This document shows positions 36,368 through 46,042 of a stretch of DNA of 64,000 nt, one piece after another. A program made the position numbers and the translations under genes. The stretch covers positions 22,601,001 through 22,665,000 of the forward strand of contig NC_088345.1 in NCBI RefSeq assembly GCF_036884655.1, written 5' to 3'. A model generated the notes under the pieces. It searched no databases and was not told the DNA's origin. It saw only the letters and a list, made by a program, of their open reading frames with translations. This DNA comes from Musa acuminata AAA Group (taxonomy: Eukaryota > Streptophyta > Magnoliopsida > Zingiberales > Musaceae). Every line of letters begins with the position of its first letter. The stretch's first letter is position 1.

Positions 36368-36805
36368 TGCTAGAACCCTTGCAGATTCTAAACTTGGGGT
36401 TGATCTCTTTAGGGGATCGGCCTCCTTGGAACTCTATAGGGGTTCCTCCCTCCAAGTTTCTGCTCAAAGGCTGCAGAAAAGATTCATCTATTGCTTATGA
36501 AAAGAGGAGGAATACATGGCTATTTATAGGGCTTCTAAACCCTAACTCCTAATAGGACTCCTACTTAAGACTCTTACTTCTAACCAACTCCTAATAGGAC
36601 TCCTACTCAAGACTCCTATTCCCTTACAACTCCTAATTCTTCTCTAAGAAAAAACCTCCTACATGAATATCCCTCTCAATTAGGACTCTCCTAGCTAGAG
36701 TCCTAACAGAATGTCCCTCTCAATTAGGACTCTCCTAGCTAGAGTCCTAACAGTTTTATATGAATGTCCCTCTCAATTAGGACTCTCCAAGCTAGAGTCC
36801 TAACA
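36368..36805 (-). repeat. Element F 3' LTR
   Basis: 438 bp. It includes three tandem copies of a 44-base unit built on the LTR end (CCTCTCAATTAGGACTCTCC-type), about 36660-36805. The TATA region, plus CTATTTATAGGG, is at about 36520. Confidence 0.92.
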
Positions 36806-38016
36806 GACCCGCCCTCTTCAAATCAGCCTTGTCCTCGAGGTTGATGATTCGTGAATTCTGGGAATTTGATCTTCAAGTCGTCATAGTTCTCCCAAGTGAC
36901 ATCTTCTATTAGTAGGTTCGCCCACTATATTAGCACTTCATTAGTAGGTCGTCGTCGTCGAGTCACGATCCGTTGATCAATAATGGCACTTGGCTGGGTC
37001 TGGAGTTCTCTTTGGGAAGTCATATTTGGTGGGTGGCTTTGGGCTGTCTCCAAGCACCTATTTAAAACTTCCGTCTGGCTGTTGGTTTGTGGGTGATATG
37101 TCGTACTCCTTTTCAATTTAGTACCCTGCATATGGAATAACTTTGTCCAAAATCTGCTCTTGAAGATGCAAGTAGAATTTGTCACAAGCACAATGCGTCC
37201 CTTATAGCATAATTCTTTTGAGTCTCGATTGTAATGAGCCACGGAGCTTGGTGCTTCCTCTAATTTTTTTTGTATCTTACTAGTCTCTGAATCTTCCTGC
37301 CATTCCATCTTAATATCCTCAAGGAAGTCGCTGGTTGAAAGTAAAACAGCCGAAACTTCAACTTGCTCGGGTAGTTGCGAAAACGCATATGCAAGAACAT
37401 TCTCTTTCCCCTTTTTGTAAGTTATTTCAAAATCAAATCCAAAAAGTTTTGTTACCCATTTTTGCTGCTCAGGGGATGGTATCTTTCGCTCCAAAAAATA
37501 CTTGAGGCTTTTATGGTCGGTTTTATTTTGAAATCGTCGACCAATCAAGTAGGGTCTCCACCTCGTTGCTGCACGCACAATGGCGAGCATCTCCTTATCA
37601 TATGTTGACTTATTTTGATGGGAGCGAGATAATGTCTTGCTAGTGTATGCGAGTGGTCGGTCATCTTGTATGAGAATGGCTCCAATTCTGACTCCAAATG
37701 CGTCGGCCTCAATAATGAAGGGTCGGTTAAAATATGGTAGTGTTAGCACCGGCGTCGTCGTCATGGCTGCCTTAAGTTTGTTGAAGGCAACGGAGGCTCT
37801 ATCTGACCATTGGAAGACATCTTTTTTCATTAAGGAAGTAAGTGGTGCACTGATGTCGCCATAGTTTTTCACGAACTTGCAGTAGTAGCCTGTTAAACCC
37901 AGAAAGCCATGTAGCAATTTTACGTTCCTCGAGGTAGGCCAGTTTTGCATTGCTTCAATTTTGAAGGGGTCTATTGTCACACCTTCCTCTAATATAATAT
38001 GCCCAAGATATTCCAC
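36806..38016 (-). pseudogene. pol: RT tail, RNase H, deleted integrase and chromodomain-like tail, element F
   Basis: The 36925-38016 frame is open for 363 codons: EYLGHIILEEG, LLHGFLGLTGYYCKFVKNYG, then RNase H (FIIEADAFGVRIGAIL, YDKEMLAIVRAATRWRPYLIGRRF, DHKSLKYFLE), then the pre-integrase stretch, which jumps from NSTCIFKSRFW to the late core (YHPQTNSQTEVLNRCLET) and from there to RRPTNEVLI. A chromodomain-like WVNLPIED-type end follows below 36925. Long openness shows recent origin, but the protein lacks RT and integrase catalytic residues. A purine tract (minus GAAGAGGGCGGGTC) is at about 36806-36822. Confidence 0.83.
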
Positions 38017-38019
38017 CTT

Positions 38020-39321
38020 CTATTGAAGAAAGCAAAAATTCGTAATGGTTGTTGTGTGTTCAAAAGGTGGTTTTCGGTATGTCTTCTTCGCACACTCATA
38101 TTTGATGATACCCGGATCAAAGGTCCAGCTTTGTAAAGATTTGTGCTCCCTTTCATCTAGTAATTCATCTGCTATTGGAATAGGGTATTTATCCTTGATG
38201 GTTATTCCATTGAGAGCTCGGTAATCAACACATAATCGCCATATTCTATCCTTCTTTCGTATGAGGAGCACCGGTGAAGAATAGAGGTTGCAACTTGGCC
38301 GAATAACTCCTGTTTTGAGCATTTCGTTTACAATCCTTTCTATTTCATCCTTCTGGAGATATTGATATGGCCGAGTATTTGCTAGAGGTTTGCCTGAAAG
38401 AGTCATTATATAATGATCATGCCGACGGGTAAGAGGTAGGTTGTACGGTTCGTCAAATATATATGAAAATTCAGCAAGCAAAGGAAGTAGGTTTGGATCT
38501 TCAAATTGTATTGGCTCTCCCTTAGTTTGCTGCTCAAGTTGTATAAAAAATCTGCTGCATGCTTTATGCAAAACCTTCTCCATTTGTTGTGTGCAAATCG
38601 TCGTTATGTCACCCCCATGTTTCCCGTTCAGTATCACATGTTTCTCCTTACTGTAAAATTTCATAATTAGTTGCATAAAATTCCAAGAAATATCACCTAA
38701 TGTCGTCAACCATTTAATTATGAACATAGCCTTATGATCATCAGGAGGGAGAAGGAAGAAATATGCAATTATCTCTTGGTCCTGCAGCAATAGTTTCTCC
38801 TGCGGGCGCCTATGATCACAATTCAAAATCCGTCCGTCGACGACCTTAACGTCAAACCTGCTGCAATTCCCAATAGGTAAGTTCATATAGACAGCAACCT
38901 CACTGTTTAGGAAGTTATTAGTGCTGCCCGTGTCGATGAGAACAGTGATCGGTTGTTGTTTGAGAAGGCCTCCAACTTTCATCGTTTGTGGGATTGAGTA
39001 GCCAACTAGTGTATGTACCGTAACTTTGGTCGGTTGTGGCTCTTCTTCTGCATCTTCTTCTTCATGTTTAAGGCTCTCTTTTGGATGTTCAATGACCTCT
39101 TCTTCTATCGGTTCAATCATAAGAAGTCCCCCTTTACTACAGCGATGCTCACGGCTCCATGACTCATCACAATGCCAACATAACCCGTTTGCATATCGCT
39201 CCCGAAGATCTTCTCTTGTTAACCTCTTTGGTGTAGGGACTTGGTCGAAAGTAGGGGGGGCTAAGGGCTTCAATATTACTGGTTGAGGAGTGATCCTAGT
39301 CCTCCAAGCTTCATGGTTCAA
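38020..39321 (-). CDS. pol: Protease and partial RT polyprotein, element F (internally deleted)
   Basis: An open frame of 433 codons. It has a C-x2-C-x4-H-x4-C-like knuckle (CWHCDESWSREHRC, about residues 47-60), then the aspartic protease with intact catalytic VLIDTGSTNNFL (about 128-140), the RT N-terminus (YSSPVLLIRKKDRIWRLCVDYRALNGITIKDKYPIP), and then a stretch in the wrong frame (KSLQSWTFDPG) derived from the RT block LDLRSGYH. The catalytic x-x-D-D segment has been deleted. Protease cuts Gag-Pol in the particle; the RT part cannot polymerise. The frame is separated from the next (38016) by a single stop. Whether the start is a real ATG matters little, because it is part of a polyprotein. 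Confidence 0.8.
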   Translation of the reverse strand: MNHEAWRTRITPQPVILKPLAPPTFDQVPTPKRLTREDLRERYANGLCWHCDESWSREHRCSKGGLLMIEPIEEEVIEHPKESLKHEEEDAEEEPQPTKVTVHTLVGYSIPQTMKVGGLLKQQPITVLIDTGSTNNFLNSEVAVYMNLPIGNCSRFDVKVVDGRILNCDHRRPQEKLLLQDQEIIAYFFLLPPDDHKAMFIIKWLTTLGDISWNFMQLIMKFYSKEKHVILNGKHGGDITTICTQQMEKVLHKACSRFFIQLEQQTKGEPIQFEDPNLLPLLAEFSYIFDEPYNLPLTRRHDHYIMTLSGKPLANTRPYQYLQKDEIERIVNEMLKTGVIRPSCNLYSSPVLLIRKKDRIWRLCVDYRALNGITIKDKYPIPIADELLDEREHKSLQSWTFDPGIIKYECAKKTYRKPPFEHTTTITNFCFLQ

Positions 39322-39330
39322 TTGCTCCTC

Positions 39331-40004
39331 TTAATGTCGTGCGAAAGAGATGGCTGCCATAAGCGTATACGGTTGTCGCGCTTTAACTTCTCCTCGGATC
39401 TCCGGCTTCAAACCCTCAATGAAGGTTCTCAATAGCTGTTTTTGAGACCAATCATGAGTTTGATTAGATAACCTTTCAAACCTGGTTTGGTACTCCGGAA
39501 TGGTAGAGGTTTGTCGGATCTTTGCTAGTTGTCCGTCAATATTCTCGTAATCGGTTGGTCTGAAGCGAATCAGCAGTCCTTCTTTGAATTGTCGCCATGA
39601 AAGGACTCCATAAGTATGTTCAAACCAGTCAAACCACTGTATAGCATCCCCTTTAAGATATATAGCTGCAATTTTCACCATAGATGCATCCACAATTTTA
39701 TGGTACCGAAAATATCGCTCCGCGCGCGAGATCCAACCAATCGGGTCTCCTTCTTCCCATCTAGGAAAGTCCACTCTCATGCATGGATAGTTGGGGTCAG
39801 TCATATAGCCTCCCCTTGGAAGTCATCTCTTCGGGCTTGGTGTGATTGGGCAAAGCTCTCTCCTTGATATGATTTCTTCGAGCTTAGTGGTCGGCCCAAT
39901 CTGAGTTCGGTAAAGAGCATCTGAATCTTATCCTCCATTCGCACCTCCAAGGCTTCGAATTTAGCATTGATTTCCACCTTAGATGCCATAGTATATGCCC
40001 CCAA
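39331..40004 (-). pseudogene. gag: Gypsy gag, element F, one frameshift
   Basis: Two overlapping frames: 40004-39801 (N-terminus; first ATG at about 39989, MASKVEINAKFEALEVRMEDK) and 39804-39331 (MTDPNYPCMR, WEEGDPIGWISRAERYF, AIQWFDWFEHTYGVLSW, YENIDGQLAKIRQTSTIPEYQTRFERL). The second is a complete Retrotrans_gag domain. The overlap near 39804 implies a one-step frameshift. A TAA sits in the leader-side extension that is coding in J. Confidence 0.85.
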
Positions 40005-41313
40005 ATCTATGATGTTAAGATCTCTCTTTTATTGTTGGGTTAAGGGCATGTATAGGTTGAGAGAAGTGATGGTTGAAAGGGTTGGTGGATTGGTGGATGT
40101 AGGCTACGGTTTAGGCTTATTTTGTGGCTGTTTTGGGTGCAGTTTGAGGGTGTGGTCTAGCAGGGTTTTAGGGTTGTGGATGAAAGTTTTGGATCTGTGG
40201 TAGATGGTAGCAAAGGTTTGACAGAAATCTGTGGGAGTTGCAGCAAGTATGTGCTGTCTTGTAAGAGTAGAATTGTCGTCAAAGAAACAACGGTTTCTCG
40301 ACGTATTTTAAACCAAAAACTTGAGAGAATTGAGGAGGAAATTGATAGCAAAATCACAGTTTATATGACAGCAAGGATATCTAATTTAATCAAGAAAATT
40401 TTGGCAGTATAACAGCAAGGAAATTGGTGCAAGTTGCAATTGCAGAATTCTCGTTGAAAAATTTCAGTGGGTTACGACGAAAATTTGTAGCAACATAAAA
40501 TCATTTTTAGAGATGAATTTTCTTAATAGATCAATCTTAGATGGAAACCAAGATGATCTATGAAGTGTATAAGAAATTTCATTCAAAAAAGATTTCAAAT
40601 AGATGGGTTAAGGCAACAATATGCGGCTGAAATTTTCAGCAGCATAGATTTTTAGGTATAGCAGATTGGAGGTAAAAGATCAGTGATTTATATTGAGAAT
40701 TTCTTGATAAAACCAAAGGGAAATCCACTATTAGGAAATGTTAAAGCTATCATAAAAATTTCGTAGAGATTTGGATAGAAACAATGTAGTATCAAGATCA
40801 AACAAACAATGCTATGCGGCTGAAATTTTACAGTGCAGATTTTCAAGTATAGCAGATTTGACGTAAAAGATCAATGGTTTATATTGAGCAATTTTTGAAA
40901 AAACCAAAGGGAAATCTGCTGTTAGGAAGTGTCAAAGATGTCATAAAAATTTCATAGAAATTTGGATAAAAAAAGCATAGTAGCAAGATCTAACAGATGG
41001 TGCTATGCGGCTGGAATTCTGCAATGTATCTTTCGTCGTAGAGATGAAAACTTTGTGACGAAAGGTTTATGCAGCAATATAGGAACAATTTTTTTTTTTT
41101 GATTTTTGAATAAGGATAACTAAATTGCAGCAGCAGTAAGGTAGGAAACCAGAACCTGTTGCAATTCACGGGGAGATCAAAGGATGATCCGCGGTGGTGG
41201 AGATGATGGCGGAATTCGGCGATGATCTTTTAAGCAATTGTGGGAATTGCTTTGAGCGGTTGTGGAGGATTGATGGATGGCTGTGGAAGGGCAACGAGAT
41301 GCCAAGAACGTTG
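40005..41313 (-). other. Untranslated leader of element F
   Basis: About 1.3 kb between primer site and gag. It is AT-rich, with several imperfect repeats of a GCGGCTGAAATTTTCAGCAG-like word. No gene. It aligns with 12688-13946 of J. Confidence 0.7.
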
Positions 41314-41326
41314 CTCTGATACCAGG
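41314..41326 (-). promoter_or_regulatory. Primer binding site (tRNA-iMet), element F
   Basis: The plus strand CTCTGATACCAGG is the complement of CCTGGTATCAGAG, directly next to the LTR edge at 41327. Confidence 0.9.
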
Positions 41327-41764
41327 TGCTAGAACCCTTGCAGATTCTAAACTTGGGGTTGATCTCTTTAGGGGATCGGCCTCCTTGGAACTCTATAGGG
41401 GTTCCTCCCTCCAAGTTATTGCTCAAAGGCTGCAGAAAAGATTCATCTATTGCTTATGAAAAGAGGAGGAATACATGGCTATTTATAGGGCTTCTAAACC
41501 CTAACTCTTAATAGGACTCCTACTTAAGACTCTTACTTCTAACCAACTCCTAATAGGACTCCTACTCAAGACTCCTATTCCCTTACAACTCCTAATTCTT
41601 CTCTAAGAAAAAACCTCCTACATGAATGTCCCTCTCAATTAGGACTCTCCTAGCTAGAGTCCTAACAGAATGTCCCTCTCAATTAGGACTCTCCTAGCTA
41701 GAGTCCTAACAGTTTTACATGAATGTCCCTCTCAATTAGGACTCTCCAAGCTAGAGTCCTAACA
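41327..41764 (-). repeat. Element F 5' LTR
   Basis: 438 bp, nearly identical to 36368-36805. It has the same triplicated end unit (41622-41764), so the triplication existed before this copy inserted. Confidence 0.92.
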
Positions 41765-42602
41765 GTTGGGGCCTATAAATACCCCACCCATTCAGCACTG
41801 AAAGGAGCAACTAACACTCGAAATCTTGATATCTTTCTGTGATTCTTAGAGCTCAAAACTGTTGTAAAGACCAAAAGTTCTCCTCCTTCTGTTCTTCAAA
41901 GTTTGAGTTGTAAAGAGAGGAGAGAAAACATCTGTAAGGGTTGTCTCCTAAGCCCATCAAAAGGAGTGAATCTGTAAAAGGGTGGTTGGCCTTCGCCTAT
42001 TGAAGGAAGGCCTCTAGTTGACGTCGGTGACCTCGTCGGTGGAGGAAGCCAAAAGTGGAGTAGGTCAAGATTGACCGAACCACTCTAAATCTCGGTTTAC
42101 ATTTCCTTTGAGCATTTTACCTTCACTATAAACTTCTCAATAGCTTACTACCTTCTGCGATTTTACGAACGAGTTTCTAAGTTCAGAACTTTTCGAATCT
42201 GTGTTTAGACGTAAATCGGCTTTTTTCATACGATCATCATATTTCAGTTTACGTTTACGTTTTGATTTCAATCATAACTGTTTACTGCCTTCTGCGATCT
42301 TACGAATAAGTTTCTAAGTTCAGAACTTTCTAAATCTACGTTTAGACGTAAATCGGCTTTTATCGTACGAACGTCGCATTTCAGTTTGCGCTTGTATTCT
42401 GCTTTCAATCATAAACTGCAAACTACCTTCGTAGATCTACTTTAACGTCATCTTGCTTAATCTCAAGTTAAAGTAATCTTAGAATCGGCTTTCACATCGA
42501 AATCGTTTTTATCGAACGAACGCAGCTTTCGTTTTAATCGCTGAAAAATTTTCGCTGCACTAATTCACCCCCCCCCCCCTCTTAGTGCTCTTGATCCTAA
42601 CA
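41765..42602 (+). repeat. Element B 3' LTR, downstream part
   Basis: Starts with the second GTTGG and runs GGCCTATAAATACCCC (TATA at about 41772-41782) to GATCCTAACA at 42602. It matches 29150 onward of the B 5' LTR and 22325 onward of D. Confidence 0.9.
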
Positions 42603-43962
42603 ATAATTTGACAAATTGATACCATCATGATATGAAACATTTATGATTTGCAATGATGTATGCAATACTTGTGCTTTCTAATTATGATGTGATGTATTAC
42701 ATATGATGTAAATCATGATTTAAAATACTATGAGTTGTTGCTAAAATGATGTATTATAAATATTGATTTAATGTTTTGTATCATAAATACTCTAAATGAT
42801 GAATGTTTGGTATCATGATCAAAATGTTGACAAATAGTTAAAAATTTTAGTATTATGTATGATATCCTCATAATGTTGATCGATTTATTCAATATCGTGC
42901 ATGAATGAATATAAGGTTTTTGAAAATGTGCATATTCTAATTTAAAAATATGATGATGCACAAATAAGATTGATACTTATCTTTGTTATAATTGATGTAA
43001 AGGGTCTTCCCTTCTTTTTGACAATGACAAAGGGGGAGATAGCTAGCTTGCACAAGTCAAGAAGATGCAAAAACTTGATTGCTAGCTTGCCTATCTTAAG
43101 TAACAAAGATTGCTAACTTGCTTATTTCAAGAAGCAAAAGTTGTCTTCTTAAGCATCACTATCTTGCCTATCTCAAGAAGCAAGACTTGCAATCTGCACA
43201 TTACAATAGGAAGCAAGAATCGATAGCTTACACACTTCAACAAGAAAGCTATTTTGTATTTGCTTTCGAAATTTTTGCTAGCTTGTATGTTGCAAAACTT
43301 GCTCACTTTTTCAAACACTTTGCTAGCTTGTACTTTGTAAAGGAAGCAAAAATAGCACTTCTCAAAAGAGAAGAAAGAACTTATTATCTTGAACATCACA
43401 AAAATTTGCTACCTTGCATGATGTAAAATTTGCTAAGATCACTATCTCAAAAGAGTTGCTATCTCAAAAAAGGCAAATGCGCTATCTTGCCTATCTCAAA
43501 ATACAAACATGTTACGGAAGCAAAATTGCTACCTCAAACATTGCAAAGGAAGCAAAAATTTGCTAGCTTGCAACTTGCATATCATGAAAATTGCTAGCTT
43601 GTAGTCTAAAGAGAAGCAATTAGTTGTTATCTCAAGAAATGCAAACATGTTAAACTTACACATCTTTAATTGCTAGATTGCATGACGATAAAATTTAATA
43701 CTATTTTTTTCATGCAATGTATGAAACTTTTTTTTTCTCTAAACACATAAGAGTAGGAACTTCTCCTTTTTGTTGATGACATAGGGGGAGAAGTAAATTG
43801 ATGACTTCATGCATTGAATTGAATATTTTATATATTTGCATGATGGTTTAAATGTTTATCAGAACATGTGATGAATGTTACTTGGATTTGGGATAATCCA
43901 AGTGTTCTATCAATGGCATATTGATAGGGGGAGTTTGGTTAAACTCCGGGGAGTTAAGGTTT
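42603..43962 (+). other. Element C non-coding interior, right part
   Basis: Starts with the second ATAAT and continues the C interior in step with A (reverse of about 2640-1400). GCTAGCTTGC / GCAAG words recur at 43040-43640. Purine tracts at about 43020-43040, 43779-43796 and 43926. No credible gene. The family homology stops at about 43962. Confidence 0.85.
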
Positions 43963-44335
43963 ACATGTTGAAATGCAATAATTGCTAAAACGTTTGAAAT
44001 ATGTGCATCATGTAATGATATCAAAATCTTACTTCGCAGTTTTACATGTTGATATCTTACAATATAATGAATTGTTACTATTACCATCATTCAAACTTGT
44101 AATGTAAAATTTGAAAATGAATGTCAAGCCTTGACATCATCTTCAGAGAGATACATCATGATGGGAATCATGATGGGAGTATTGATAAGTTTAAATGATT
44201 TTAACTTATCAATATGTCTCTTGAATTCAAAGGTTTTGAATTCAAGAATGACTTATCTCAAGTATGGTATATAGACAGGGGGAGTTAAGGTTAACTCCAT
44301 TATCAATTGATTGTCATCATCAAAAAGGGGGAGAT
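43963..44335 (+). other. Element D 3' non-coding region and polypurine tract
   Basis: Matches 35100-35437 of B (TGTGCATCATGTAATGATATC and following). Tract CAAAAAGGGGGAGAT at 44321-44335 touches the LTR, with another purine run at about 44276. A run of about 40 bases (TTTAAATGATTTTAACTTATC region) near 44190 is not in B. Confidence 0.8.
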
Positions 44336-46042
44336 TGTTGAATCTCGGATTTTGATGATGAAGTCAATTGTCATTTGTTATCTAATCTATATGTTGAGAT
44401 AAGTGTGTAGGATTAACTACGATGAAAGTAAGATATGCAGCAGGAGTTGTGCCGGAGTCAAGACAATGATCACGTTGGGAGTTCGAGAGTTCGACGGAAG
44501 TTCGGATAGTCGTCGGAGGTTCTACGGGAACAAATCCAAGAAGTCTATGAGCTTGCCAAAGAAGCTCGTCGGAACTCACCAAGTGGATCGTCGCAAGTCC
44601 AGGAGTTTGTCGGAAGTCCGCAGGAGCATCACCGAGGGTTCAACGGATGATCGACGGAAGTTTGCCGGAAGAAGTGACTGACGCATCGGAGCAAGTTACA
44701 GTAAATGTCTTAGGAAATATCATAGTTAGCATAATGATTAAGTTGGAAATTGGAAGTGATCCTATTAACTTAATCTTGGGGCAATTGGGCCCTTGAAAAA
44801 CCTAAATTGGGCCGAATGGATCAACCCATTCGGACCCTGATTTCTGCTAGGCGGTTGAACTGCCCAAGACAAGAGGTGGCACCACCTGGGCTAAGTCTCC
44901 GAGCGAGACTGGGCGGTGCAACCGCCCTAGCCAGGAGGTGGCACTGCTTAGGCTCAGTCTCCGAGTGAGACTGGGCGGTGCAACTTCCCCTAACAGGAGG
45001 TGGCACCGCCTGAGCTCGGTCTTTGAGCTCTAGCAGGAGGTGCAACCGCCTCAGTCAGGCGGTGGCACCACCTGAGCTTGGTCTTCGAGCTCTAGCAGGA
45101 GGTGCAACCGCCCCTGATAAGAGGTGGCACCACCTAGAGGCTCAGTCTTCGAGCTTTGCTAGGCGGTGCAACCGCCTCAATCAGGAGGTGCAACCGCCAG
45201 ATCCCGGAATTCCAGGAATTGATAGTTTTGAGCTCCAAATTCAAATTGGGTTGGGGCCTATAAATACCCCACCCTTTCAGAAAGGGCACAAAACATACAC
45301 CGAAATCCTGATCTTGTTCTGTGATTTTTAGAGCTCAAAATTGTTGTAAAGGCCAAAAGTCTTTCTCCGTCTTGTCTTCCAAGTTCTGAGCTTTAAAGAG
45401 AGGAGAGAAAATTCTATAAGGGTTGTCTCCTAAGCCCGTCAAAAGGAGTGAAACTGTAAAAGGGTGGTTGGCCTTCGCCTATTGAAGGAATGCCTCTAGT
45501 TGACGTCGGTGACCTCGTCGGTGGAGGAAGCCAAAAGTGGAGTAGGTCAAGATTGACCGAACCACTCTAAATCTCGGTTTGTATTTACTTTGAGCATATT
45601 ATCTTTACTGCAAACCTCCTCAAAAGCTTACTGCTTTCTACGCATATACGATCGGGTTTCAAGCTTTGCACTTTCCGAATCAGCGTTTAGACATAAATCA
45701 GTTTTATCGTACGATCATCATATTTTGGTTTACGTTTATGTTTTGATTTCTATCATAACTGCAAACTGCCTTTATATCCATGCTTAAACTGCATCTTACT
45801 TATTCAAGTGATTTACGAATCAGCATTTAGACGTAAATCAGTTTTTTCGTACGAATATCATATTTCAGTTTGCGCCTACTTTCTGATTTGAATCATAACT
45901 GCAAACTGCATTTATATCTTTGTTGCATCTCGCTTAAACAAAAGTTAAAGTGATTTACGAACCGGCTTTCTTACCGAAATCACTTTTAACGAACGAACGC
46001 AGTTTTTATTTTAATCGTAGAAGGTTTTTCGCTGCACTAATA
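44336..46042 (+). repeat. Element D 3' LTR, ending early
   Basis: From TGTTGAATCTCGG; dyad array at about 44860-45200, TATA at about 45258-45268. It ends at GCTGCACTAATA, then the target duplication GTGTG. The last roughly 46 bases present in other LTRs (C run to CCTAACA) are missing. Confidence 0.9.

Larger units (their letters stand above)
36368..41764 (-). mobile_element. Element F: non-autonomous chromovirus-type gypsy element inside the B 3' LTR
   Basis: Two 438-bp LTRs (36368-36805 and 41327-41764) starting TGCTAGAACCC on the plus strand and ending CCTAACA, with about five differences. The target duplication GTTGG is at 36363-36367 and 41765-41769. The primer site (plus CTCTGATACCAGG, 41314-41326) is next to the right LTR and the purine tract next to the left LTR, so it reads on the minus strand. 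Gag-pol is more open than in J but has the same internal deletions. Confidence 0.93.
28225..42602 (+). mobile_element. Element B: near-complete Sirevirus-type Ty1/copia element, 3' LTR split by F
   Basis: LTRs are 28225-29985 and 35438-36367 plus 41765-42602. The target duplication ATAAT (28220-28224 and 42603-42607) is perfect. The interior holds gag, protease, integrase, RT and RNase H in copia order on one strand. It cannot move now: several stops and a frameshift break pol, and the LTR edge with the primer site has been deleted. Confidence 0.92.
23901..43962 (+). mobile_element. Element C: gag-only Sirevirus-like element of the A family, split by B
   Basis: Parts are the LTR 23901-25512, primer site, broken gag, AT-rich interior 26329-28224, and interior continuation 42603-43962. 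The interior is collinear with the reverse complement of A (4593-1390), including the site TAGGATATAATTTGAC where B inserted. The sequence stops about 30 bases short of where the polypurine tract and 3' LTR should be and passes directly into the 3' region of D. Confidence 0.87.
21402..46042 (+). mobile_element. Element D: Sirevirus-type copia element, interior lost and invaded by C
   Basis: Retained parts are the 5' LTR (21402-23166), primer site and partial gag (23167-23900), and the 3' end with LTR (43963-46042). GTGTG at 21397-21401 and 46043-46047 is a perfect target duplication in the E protease. Element C begins at 23901. C's own 3' LTR and D's pol are missing at the 43962/43963 junction, so one deletion removed both. 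Unusually, the 3' LTR ends GCTGCACTAATA rather than running on to CCTAACA as the 5' LTR does. Confidence 0.85.
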
